DNA of 64,000 bases, from the NCBI RefSeq assembly GCF_003254395.2, contig NC_037640.1:7484289-7548288 (forward strand). Reading direction: 5' to 3'. Shown here piece by piece: positions 48,147 to 57,345 of the stretch. The notes under the pieces are model-generated. The model was given only the letters and a program-made list of their open reading frames with translations, did not search any database and had not been told where the DNA came from. How positions within the stretch are numbered: position 1 is the stretch's first letter; each line of letters opens with the position of its first letter. This DNA is from Apis mellifera (Eukaryota > Arthropoda > Insecta > Hymenoptera > Apidae). The position numbers were made by a program, and so were the translations under genes.

Positions 48147-49208
48147 TCTTAAAATATATTTAATCTCCTACGAAAGAGACAGTTTTATTCTTAAAAAAAA
48201 AAAAGTATCTCTTATTTATAAAATAAGTTTCCATTCCAAAATAATTCTCCAATTCTCCCAGAAAAACTCCTATTTATATATATATCTGATCTTGGCCAAT
48301 TTCTGCGAGAACAAATTCATCTCGATCACGCCTCTGCCTTTCATCTTCCGCTAGGATCGCCGATGAGTCACGGTCGTCCGCGGCGTGGCTCTCTATTAAA
48401 GGTCTTTTTTGCCGTGGCGCGTCACAGCCGATCTCGGCTGGCACGAGGCGAAACGGGACGAGGTAGCATCCGACCGTCTCGTTCCTTCTTTTTCCCCTTT
48501 TCCCCTTCTTCTTCTTCTTCTTTTTCTTCTTTTTCCTCCTTTTCTCCCCATGACGGGAATCCTCGAAGCGCGGAACCACGAGGACGAGGAAGCAGAAAAC
48601 GAAAAAGAAGGAAAAAGAAAAACCGGTTCGATCGACACAGCCGCCATACACACCGAGGGAGATTGTCCCCCTCGGTGCAGTATACACGCGCCGATATATA
48701 GCCGTGTATAATGATAGACTCTATCTCTCGGGAGATAGCTCTCCTCTGAAGGAGGAGAGGAGAGGGGAGGAGAGGGGAGGAGATTGAAAACGAAAGAGAG
48801 ACGAAATTAAGCCGATCGCCGAGCCATTTACGAGCGGGAGAAGGCCGACGGTGGCGGGCGATGGTTCACGGAAATCGGAGCAGGTTTCGGCGACCTTGAT
48901 GCCCGCCTCACGATGACGTCTTCGTGACAAAAATCCAAGATTCGAGACGGAACGGTACGGCGCGAGATGGATCTCTCTTCGGGCAGGATCGTGTTTCGAA
49001 ATGTTTTCGCTAGATTTCAAACGGATTCGATTACGCAAATAATATGCTTCTCGTTTTCCTTTTGCTTGCCGGTTTATGACGGAGAATTCGTGATTCTTTT
49101 TCGAGAAGATTAGGTCGAATTTCAATGGAACGTAGTTTACACACGTCGCGTGGTAAGAATTGTGACTTGGAGTCATGATTTTGACGATGGATCGTACGCA
49201 AACAGATC
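48147..49208. other. Segment between the two 103 bp direct repeats
   Basis: About 1.06 kb, AT-rich for the first 150 bp then CpG-rich (48350-48980). It contains a pyrimidine tract (48480-48550), a purine-rich partner tract (48580-48620) and two adjacent hairpins (48721-48759). Frames are open on both strands at once (48274-48687 minus, 48363-48711 plus), with Lys/Arg or Ser/Phe-rich translations following those tracts. I recognise no protein, primer-binding site or polypurine tract that would make this an LTR element. Confidence 0.5.
48721..48759. other. Two abutting perfect hairpins
   Basis: CTATCTC-TCGG-GAGATAG (48721-48738, 7 bp stem) is followed with no spacer by CTCTCCTC-TGAAG-GAGGAGAG (48739-48759, 8 bp stem). 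A G/A-rich tract (GAGGGGAGGAGAGGGGAGGAG) with repeats of GAGGG follows directly. As RNA this would be a tandem stem-loop; as DNA a possible cruciform pair. Confidence 0.5.
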
Positions 49209-49319
49209 TTTCTTCGATATTTCAATGTATCTGCCGCAAGAAATATATATATATATATATAAGAAACATCATCTTCTCAAGATCATCGCAAGAATAAATT
49301 CATCCCCTTTTGCGATATT
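49209..49319. repeat. Direct repeat, right copy (111 bp)
   Basis: Near-identical to 48044-48146, with a longer internal (TA)n. The near-identity in non-coding DNA implies a recent duplication, gene conversion or an assembly artefact. Confidence 0.95.
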
Positions 49320-49790
49320 GAAGATCTTGACTGTTAGAGGAAGTTCGAGGAAGACGAAAGGAGAGATCGTTGAAACGTAAATTTTTAAGAAGTTTCATTG
49401 GGATCATTCGTTTGTGATATCTCAGAAGAATGAATAATAGATAGGGTGGAACGATGAGAGAAACAAAAGAGCAAAATTGCATTTGGCTAATTGATTGGCA
49501 GCCTTGGTTGCTTATTGCACAATAGAAAGAATATCGAAGAAACTTTCAACGCTAGCTCCATTACGTATACATTGACAGCCGATCGTCGATCGATATTCAC
49601 AGAGGAAATCTCTCTAATTACTCGGGGTGTAATTGGGTTTGAACTTAGCCGGGGAACAATCGGACTCGTTTGCGCAATCGGGATTACATGGTCGAGATGA
49701 TCATGAGAAAAGTCCATATTCATCGGTGAATGAATGGTAACCTTTGTATTACCAAGATTCCCCGCAAACTTTAATACGCGTAACATAAAC
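49320..49790. other. Non-coding stretch, no gene seen
   Basis: Ordinary AT-rich sequence between the right 103 bp-type repeat and the ~175 bp array. Overlapping opposed frames (49487-49786 minus, 49491-49700 plus) are unlike any family I know. Confidence 0.6.
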
Positions 49791-50672
49791 TTTTAAAACT
49801 CAATCAAACCGAATTTAAATTTAATTCTCGACGAAGAGTCAAAATTGTAGGATCGCAGCTATAAATCTACGGATTTTTAAGAAAAATCGGAAAAAATCTC
49901 GAGAGAAATCTTGGAATGTGGAAAATCCAGGCGAAGATTAAAAATAATTTTGAGATCGATGATTTTAAAACTCGACCAATCAAACCGATTAAATTTAATT
50001 CTCGACGAAGAGTCAAAATTGTAGGATCGCAGCTATAAATCTACGGATTTTTAAGAAAAATCGGAAAAAATCTCGAGAGAAATCTTGGAATGTGGAAAAT
50101 CGAGGCGAAGATTAAAAATAATTTTGAGATCGATGATTTTAAAACTCGAGCAATCAAACCGAATTTAAATTTAATTCTCAATGAAAAATCAAAATTGTAG
50201 GATCACAGCTATAAATCTACAGATTTTTAAGAAAAATCGGAAAAAATCTCGAGAGAAATCTTATGATGTGGAAAATCGAGGCGAAGATTAAAAATAATTT
50301 TGAGATCGATGATTTTAAAACTCGAGCAATCAAACTGAATTTACATTTAATTCTCGACGAAGAGTCAAAATTGTAGGATCGCAGTTATAAATCTACGGAT
50401 TTTCAAGAAAAATCGGAAAAAATCTCGAGAGAAATCTTGGAATGTGGAAAATCGAGGCAAAGATTAAAAATAATTTTGAGATCGATGATTTTAAAACTCG
50501 AGCAATCAAACCGAATTAATTTAAATTTAATTCTCGACGAAAAATCAAAATTGTAGGATCACAGCTATAAATCTAAGGATTTTTAAGAAAAATCGGAAAA
50601 AATCTTGAGAGAAATCTTGGAATGTGGAAAATCGAGGCGAAGATTAAAAATAATTTTAATAAGATCGATGAT
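49791..50672. repeat. Tandem array, five copies of a ~175 bp unit
   Basis: TTTTAAAACTC(A/G)A opens copies at 49791, 49963, 50137, 50313 and 50489 (periods 172, 174, 176, 176). Each copy holds AATTTAAATTTAATTCTC, AAAATTGTAGGATC(G/A)CAG, CTATAAATCTACGGATTTTT, GAAAAAATCTCGAGAGAAAT and GTGGAAAATCGAGGCGAAG. Copies differ at few positions, so the array is young. The last copy ends in AATTTTAATAAGATCGATGA at about 50672 and passes into unique DNA. Confidence 0.97.
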
Positions 50673-52800
50673 AAGAACAAGACACGAATAGATTCTCATA
50701 ACATTTCCAAGCTTATCGTTCCATTCGAAAATGATAAAAAAAAAAGAAATCGTCACTGTTATCACCACTATTTTCTTCGAAATTCGAGGACGTTTCCAGT
50801 AAGTGGGTGCGATCGCCTTTTTATCGAAAAGAGATAGAAGATCGTTGCTCGTTGGATGGAGGGAGGTCGTGGAGGTCAGTAGCGATCGGATCGATGCAAT
50901 TTCCATGTAGAAAATCGATGCTTTCGAGCGGTGGCCCCGTCGCGAAACCTCGAGAGAGAGAGAAGAGGGAGGCTGTTGCCAGATGATCGACGAATCGACA
51001 AAAACCGGCTGGGAAGAGCCCATCCTGTCCCTCATCCACGATTTATCTCGCCCTTTTAAACCTTTGGTTACTCGATCGGTGAATAAATTATGTCTGGCAA
51101 TTACAGCCAGTCTCGCTTCTCCTCGCGTTTTCGTTTCGGAAATGCGCGGAATGCTCGGGTTATATTACGTTCCTTATGCATATACCACGATTCGCATACC
51201 GTGGAATACGCGCGTCTATCCTGTCTCTCCCTTAAATTCTGAAACAGATAGGCTGTTGGCGATGGAATTCAAACACGATAGTTTTAAATAATGGCACGTC
51301 GCGTGCACGAATCGAAGCTGCACGTTTCCTTTTTACTTATTACTAATCGCCTGTCTGACGAGTTTACCCGAGAGATTTACCTTAATCGCTACTCCCACGA
51401 CTGATCCGATTCATCATATTTTCGCTGCAAACGGTATTCCATCTTCCTCTCACTTCCTTGCTTTCGTTTCGATCGTTCCATGCACGCGAACGTTGATATC
51501 CATTTATAGATTTTAAAAGTGTATCTCCAATTTTATCCAAACACAGTTAATCGAAGCTTGTTCAATTTTTAAATAGACCTCTATATAGGATACAGTAAAA
51601 CTCTTGATATACGATTCTTGATACACGTGTGTGTAATTGGAAATGTATATATCTTTCGATTATAAATGTTTGCAAAAAAATTGTTCCCAAATTGCGTGTG
51701 TATCTGATATTCTGCAAACGATTGAAAGAAATTTATATCGCTTAGAGAGAAAAATATCGGACGAGTCTGGTTTTCCTGCAATTCGCACCGATCCGCTTTC
51801 CAAACCCGATGCTATACAATTTCTCTATATCCTCGTCTCTATCTATCTCTCTATATAACCGCTCGCCGTTGCGTTATCATATCGTCATCATCGTTTTACT
51901 TTCGCAAAAATCCAGTTCACCGCGTTTCCATCGAAACGGATCACTTTCCCCGCGTGGAAGCGTCAACAACATCGGCTCAGCTGACCACAGACGCGTCCAC
52001 GTAATCCGCGGTGGAATATTCGCCGGGGTAAGGCGAGCCGACAGGCCTCGAAGCGATCCAGAATCTAATCCAGTCGGATGCCCCTGGGCTTAGAAAGGCG
52101 TGGTACCGACGGCGAACATAGGAGAGGATCGTGTCGTCACAGGCTGAAGAGGACGGTTGCCGAGCGTGTAGGTGGAGAGAAGCGAACCCGCGTTTTACGT
52201 TTCGACTCTCTCTAATTCGGTCACATCCACCGATTTCCTATTCCAATTTAAACACACGCGTGAAAATGTTCTTGGGAAACTTCAATAATTCCATCATTTC
52301 TGGCACGTTCCAAATAATCCATCTATTTGAAGAAAGATCGACGGATCTCAAATGCACAATCCTCGATTTCTATTTCAAATATTTGTACGATTATTGTGAA
52401 AAATGTTTTTTACATCGTTTTCTTTCACACATCATACAAAACGATATCCAACTAATTACAGCGAGAAATATACCCTCTTTTGACAAAGATTCTCGATCAG
52501 ATTCCAGATCTTATTGAATCTTCTTCACTTAAGTAACTCGATTCGCTCTTTGATGTATCTCGAATAATTATCGAACGCCTTATCTAATTTATCATCGGTT
52601 CGGCCGAGTCGATCGAGGGTGAAAGTTTCATTCCGGTTGGACGTGGAAGGCAAAGGCGGGTCTTTGTGCGAAATCGTGCGGCGCGGCGAGGAAAACGGCG
52701 AGGAACGTGCAAACGGATTGAAACGGGACACGTGGCCTCGCGACAAAAGGAAGGACGGGAGTAACGCGGATCGTGGCCGCACTCGGGCGGAGGCAAACAC
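50673..52800. other. Non-coding stretch, no gene seen
   Basis: 50780-51300 is moderately CpG-rich. 51560-51860 is AT-rich. 51900-52200 is CpG-rich, and 52200-52520 is AT-rich inside a 128-codon plus frame (52131-52517) without a recognisable domain. No RNA gene or mobile element is visible. Confidence 0.5.
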
Positions 52801-52856
52801 CAGGATCCCGCGATGACGCCTCGTCATCGGACGATTCGATACGCGCGGCGATCCTG
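52801..52856. other. Two-level stem-loop, GC-rich
   Basis: The outer arms CAGGATC-CCGCG (52801-52812) and CGCGG-CGATCCTG (about 52844-52856) pair over 12 bp with one bulged base. Within them CGATGACG-CCT-CGTCATCG (52811-52828) is a perfect 8 bp hairpin that shares two bases with the outer stem, so the two levels compete slightly. As RNA the segment would fold strongly. It sits about 50 bp left of a G-quadruplex motif. Confidence 0.5.
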
Positions 52857-52909
52857 TCATCGAGGTAGGGAGGAGGCGACGAGAGCGAGAGGAGAAAGAG
52901 AGAAAAGGA

Positions 52910-52928
52910 GGGAGGGAGGGAGGGGGGG
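52910..52928 (+). other. Potential G-quadruplex (plus strand)
   Basis: G-runs of 3, 3, 3 and 7 separated by single A residues meet the canonical pattern with the shortest loops, the strongest quadruplex candidate in the window. Folding not tested. Confidence 0.6.
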
Positions 52929-53033
52929 AGGCAACGGGTATTGTGGCGCGATGATGCAACGCAACTCCGCCCCAGTTACTCGCGGAGATCTCGCCTCAGA
53001 GCGAGCGGAGAGGCGAGCGAGAGGAAGAGAAAC

Positions 53034-53066
53034 AGAGAGAAAGAGAAAGAGAAAGAGAAAGAGAGA
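53034..53066. repeat. (GAAAGA)n hexanucleotide-like repeat
   Basis: GAGAAAGAGAAAGAGAAAGA with about five GAAAGA units, following a GA-rich tract. Confidence 0.9.
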
Positions 53067-53820
53067 GTATGGACGCGCGGTTTATTGACGAGGAACGAGC
53101 CGATAACTCCGCGCGATCGTTGCTACCTATTCATTATTTTGCTAAACGTCGAGGCGCCAAGGCCAGTGGATCGTTCCTCCAGCACGGCCATTGTTCCGAA
53201 ATATTCGTCTGGTTTAATGAGCGCGCGTGGGTGGATCCGTTCGATTCCACGGAGGAGACTTTGCTCCTCACCTTCGCAACCGATAAAACATGTACGCTTT
53301 ATGCGAACTCTTTGATGGGTTCAGAGTTCATCATCGTGTTTCCTTTCGAGCAACCAGAGTTCACCACAAGTTCGAATCCATACATTTGATATTAGAACGT
53401 TGTCGGCGTATGTAATTATCCATTTTACGTATAAATGAATTATAATTAAAGCGATGCGATGAAAGAATGTAAACACGCGTGATTACATTTCTTCTTCGAT
53501 ATGAGTGTTAATTTTGTATCGATAATTATGAAGGAAAAAGAAAAAATATTAGATTCGATTCGACGTTTAGTCAACAGAGAGTTATTGGGATGAAATTACA
53601 AATGTACCTGTGCCAACGTAGAGAGTAACGTTTAAATCGTTCGAGCGAAATGACGACTCGTAGATGGTCACGTTTGATTCGATTTGATTCCATGTACGAA
53701 ACCTCGGCTCCCCTCGGTCCAGATTAAGATAAATTGAAAGCGATAAACGAGCGGGACGTTCTCCGGAAGTTGACGTGCGCGCCAATACCATATACCGTTG
53801 GGCCGTCTATTTAATTAGAA
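53067..53820. other. Non-coding stretch, no convincing gene
   Basis: A 106-codon plus frame at 53069-53389 has a mixed composition (for example SLLPIHYFAKRRGAKASGS, TEETLLLTFATDKTCTLYA) but no domain I recognise and no ribosome-context or splice support. 53390-53600 is AT-rich. The end of the segment leads into the TATA-type promoter candidate. Confidence 0.45.
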
Positions 53821-53826
53821 GGGGTG

Positions 53827-53870
53827 TATATAAATAGGCGCGATAACCGCGCAAACAGACGATTCGCTCA
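53827..53870 (+). promoter_or_regulatory. TATA-type core promoter candidate
   Basis: TATATAAATAGG (53827-53838) is an optimal TATA box with GC-rich sequence on both sides (GGGGTG before, GGCGCG after), as in inducible insect promoters. A plausible start (ACAGAC, A at 53857) lies 28 bp from the TATAAA core, and a TCACTT initiator-like word lies at 53868-53873. The sequence downstream has an ATG at 53885 and a donor-like AAG|GTAATT at 53926/53927. What it would transcribe is unknown. Confidence 0.35.
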
Positions 53871-53884
53871 CTTCGGGTTGCTCA

Positions 53885-54010
53885 ATGCCGGATCTAACAA
53901 TAAGAGAGACACCGAGATGTAGGAAGGTAATTCTAGGCTGCACGATACAATTATCGTTATTTACGCTCGGCTTTGATACTCCACGCGGAACAGGCTACAA
54001 TTTCAATTAA
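53885..54010 (+). other. Small 41-codon frame below the promoter candidate
   Basis: An ATG 28 bp past the proposed start site opens a frame of 41 codons ending at TAA (54008-54010), beginning MPDLTIRETPRCRKVILGCT. Alternatively the first 14 codons form a first exon ending at AAG|GTAATT (53926/53927). There is no signal peptide or known motif. It is of interest only for its position relative to the TATA box. Confidence 0.12.
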
Positions 54011-54060
54011 TTTCAATACCGTTCTTGTATCAATTAGACGAATCCTTCGCTTCGATCGAG

Positions 54061-54499
54061 GAATATTAATCGACGAGTACACGATCCCAGTATTTTCTTC
54101 GCGATAATTCTAAACGAAATTCTATAATTGAAATTTATAACGATTTAACATCGATAATACATTGTAAACGTAATAGCAAATACGAGAATAAAAAAATTCC
54201 ATCGATATCGAAGAATATTAATCGACAAATACACGATCCCAGTATTTTCTTATAATTTTAAACGAAATTCTATAATTGAAATTTATAACAAATATAACAT
54301 CAATAACACATTGTAAACGTAATAGCAAATACGAGAATAAAAAAATTCCATCGATATCGAAGAATATTAATCGACAAATACACGATCCCAGTATTTTCTT
54401 ATAATTTTAAACGAAATTCTATAATTGAAATTTATAACAAATGTAACATCAATAATTGTAAACGTAATAGCAACGAAAATAAAAAATTCCATCGATATG
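54061..54499. repeat. Tandem array, three copies of a ~150 bp unit
   Basis: GAATATTAATCGAC(G/A)A opens copies at 54061, 54213 and 54362 (periods 152 and 149). All hold ACACGATCCCAGTATTTTCT, AAACGAAATTCTATAATTG, AAATTTATAAC, TTGTAAACGTAATAGCAA and AAATTCCATCGATAT. Copies 2 and 3 are closest to each other, and copy 3 has lost about 12 bp. No coding capacity. Confidence 0.95.
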
Positions 54500-55293
54500 G
54501 AACGCTTCGCTTTTCGAACGCGAAAGAAACGAATGCTGCTTCGATCGACGCTGTCACGCTTAAATGAAACTCGAAAGATAAGAAATAACGCTCGGTCGTG
54601 AATACGTACGAACTTTAATCTGTGGAAACAATTTCGAAAAACTCGATCGATCGATCGATCGATGGACGGAAGAAACTCGTTACGAAGATCGATACTTGAA
54701 ATGCGAGATGGAAGAAGCGAGATGGGTTTCTGGTTCGTTAACACGGGTCACGTCGCTGCATGGATTACGCAGCTGGGGGACCGAGGGGGCGGAAGAAGGC
54801 AAAGTAGCGATAAATTTAGTCGAACGTTAGAACCGAATCGCGCGCGCCAGGACTAGGTGTAGGCGGTTATATTGCCTGTGCGGCGACCCACTATAGCCTA
54901 TTGCACGCCGCGAAGCAGTAAAGGAATTTAGCCTTATAAATCAGCAACATGACTGCACCGCGCCACACCTTTCCCTTCTTGGGGCAATCACGAGTCGTCA
55001 CCGTATCGGCAACATCCCTGCCTGCTTCGCAGCCTCGCTTCTATCGACTCTTCGCGCATTCGATTACGAAATGCGCACACAGATTTTTCGACAGATATCG
55101 AAATCTAATCGCGTTGAGAGTAACTCTGAGAGTTTCGAGTTTGAACAAAGTGTTTACAAGATATATTAAAAATTTATTACACGTGTATCAAAATAAAATC
55201 ATCCCATGATTCTGAACGATTCTCAATAATAATAATAGGATAAAAAATAATTTGTTTACCCGTGGACCGAGTCTGAGATTGGAGTCATTCTGT
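54500..55293. other. Non-coding stretch, no gene seen
   Basis: Contains a (CGAT)5 repeat at 54643-54663 and a GC-rich, repeat-free island at 54820-55060 with GCGGCG (about 54880) opposite CGCCGC (about 54908). Frames at 54662-54856 and 54949-55209 are unrecognised. Confidence 0.5.
54643..54663. repeat. (CGAT)5 tetranucleotide repeat
   Basis: Five self-complementary CGAT units, similar to the GATC repeat at 44766-44786. Confidence 0.93.
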
Positions 55294-55745
55294 CTTAAAG
55301 ATTGAACCTGATCTAATTCGAGATTATCAACGAAAAAGGAAACCGAGAACCAAACAAACGAATTTAACGAATTTATGCTATCCGACGAAATTTATATTCC
55401 TGATACAGATCTAAAAGAGACGCGAAGAATACCCAATATCTTGAAATTGTCGAATCATTATTGCAATTTTGAACGTATTAAATCCTAGATTTAAATTTCG
55501 AATGGCGCGTATTTAAAGTTAATCTTAAAGATTGAACCTGATCTAATTCGAGATTATCAACGAAAAAGGAAATCGAGAACCAAACAAACGAATTTAAGGA
55601 ATTTATGCTATCCGACGAAATTTATATTCCTGATACAGATCTAAAAGAGACGCGAAGAATACCCAATATCTTGAAATTGTCGAATCATTATTACAATTTT
55701 GAACGTATTAAATCCTAGAACTTTAAATTTCGAATTGCGCGTATT
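55294..55745. repeat. Two-copy tandem duplication, unit 230 bp
   Basis: CTTAAAGATTGAACCTGATC starts at 55294 and 55524. The copies are nearly identical through GAAATTTATATTCCTGATAC, GACGCGAAGAATACCCAATA and GAACGTATTAAATCCTAGA, with only a handful of single-base differences and one short insertion (CT after TAGAA) near the end. This is a recent duplication of otherwise unique non-coding DNA. Confidence 0.97.
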
Positions 55746-56346
55746 GGTTTGATGTATTTCGAGGTGGAAATCATTAACTCTCGTTCGACAGCCGGCGTGG
55801 GTAGAGCGCGACGTTTTATTCGCTCGGTTGGAAAACTGGACGCATAAAACGTTCCTAAAAGAGAGACGCTTAAGCAGGTCGATTTTTCCCGTCTAATCGG
55901 CCACGTAAATGGAAGAAAATCGATTCCTCGCCGCGGAGATTACGTGGGACGTCCCTTTCGGCGTGGAAACGGGAATCGTGGGACGCGACGAAACGCGAGG
56001 GGGAGCGGGCTTCGGCCCGGAGGGTAGCAGGAAGGTTTAGAAAGAGTTATCGGTGCACCACCCCGAACGAGCGGCGCACGCGAGCTCGAGATTTTTCTCC
56101 ACGGGGCACGCAACGGTCGTTAGAAGAATCGGCATGGAACGGCCATCCCGAACGAATCGATTTCCTCGTATCGTTATTTTTCCTCGTATCGTTGCAAGAA
56201 AACAACAGTCGAGAGAAACTCTGTGACTCACTTCGCTTCGGATATTAATTTATGATATACTCATCCTTGGCTCTGCTCGACTACGTTGAATCATCTTATC
56301 GGTGAAGAGGAACGAGTGAGGATTTAGATTTTGTTGATTTAGTATT
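55746..56346. other. CpG-rich non-coding stretch
   Basis: 55780-56120 is CpG-rich (AACGCGAGGGGGAGCGGGCT words) and could be an unmethylated regulatory or promoter region, but I see no TATA, open frame or RNA. A short direct repeat TCCTCGTATCGTT occurs at about 56163 and 56181. Confidence 0.5.
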
Positions 56347-57345
56347 GTGTGTATATATCTCTTTAAAACTTTCTATTATCTTCTCTATTAGTTTAGAATA
56401 TTTATACGATATTCATTTTTCTTTCATTTTCTTCGAACTTTTCTCCAAAATTCAACGAATAGATTCTCTTTCGTGGAAGATGATATCGAGCATATTAATT
56501 TAAGGAAAAATTGTATATCTCTTTCTATTATCTTTCTATTCTTAGTTTAGAATAACGATCGAATATCTCCATATTTATTTATATGATATTCGTTTTTCTT
56601 TCATTTCCTTCGAACTTTTTTCCAAAATTAAAGGAATCGATTTTCTTTCGTGGAAGATGAATTCGAGCGTATTAATAAATTTAAAGAAAAATTGTATATC
56701 TTTTTAAATTATCTCTCTTCTATTATCTTTCTATTAGTTTAAAATATTTATACGATATTCATTTTTCTTTCATTTTCTTCGAACTTTTCTCCAAAATTCG
56801 ATCGATCGATTTTCTTTCGTGGAAGATGATCGTATTAATTTAAGGAAAAATTGTATATCTCTTTAAAACTTTCTATTATCCTTGTATTAGTTTCAGGATA
56901 GTGGTCGAATATCTCCATATTTATTTATCCAATTATATTCGTTTCTCTTTTATTTTCTTCGAACTTTTCTTCAAAATTCAACGAATCGATTCTTTTTCGT
57001 GGAAGATGATATCGAGCGTATTAATTTAAGGAAAAATTGTATATCTCTTTCTATTATCTTTCTATTAGTTTAGAATAATCGAATATCTCCATATTTATTT
57101 ATATGATATTCGTTTTTCTTTCATTTCCTTCGAATTTTTCTCCAAAATTCAAGCAATCAATTTTCTTTCGTGGAAGATGAGCGTATTAATTTAAAGAAAA
57201 ATTGTATATCTCTTTTTATTAGTTTAGAATAACGATCGAATATTTATTTATACGATATTCGTTTCTCATTTCCTTCGAACTTTTCTCCAAAATTGAAGGA
57301 ATCAATTTTCTTTCGTGAAAGATGATATCGAGCTGATATTAATAA
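56347..57345. repeat. Tandem array, six copies of a ~170 bp unit
   Basis: TTTCGTGGAAGATGA marks copies at about 56469, 56646, 56816, 56996, 57166 and 57311 (periods 177, 170, 180, 170, 145). Each unit runs TTGTATATCTCTTT, TTTCTATTA, TTAGTTTAGAATA, ATTTATA(C/T)GATATTC, TTTTCTTTCATTT(T/C)CTTCG, AACTTTTCTCCAAAATTCAA, TTTTCTTTCGTGGAAGATGA, GTATTAATTTAAGGAAAAAT. Several units lack a block (ATCTCCATATTTATTTAT or ATATCGAG), so the array has expanded with internal deletions. Confidence 0.93.

Noticed and set aside
48044..49319. LTR retrotransposon with 103 bp LTRs
   Set aside because: Repeats lack TG...CA ends, the interval has no primer-binding site, polypurine tract at the expected place, or reverse-transcriptase-like frame.
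54870..54920. TATTGCAC word resembling a miR-92-family seed
   Set aside because: The rest of the mature sequence does not match and the surrounding GC-rich dyad does not form a clean precursor hairpin.
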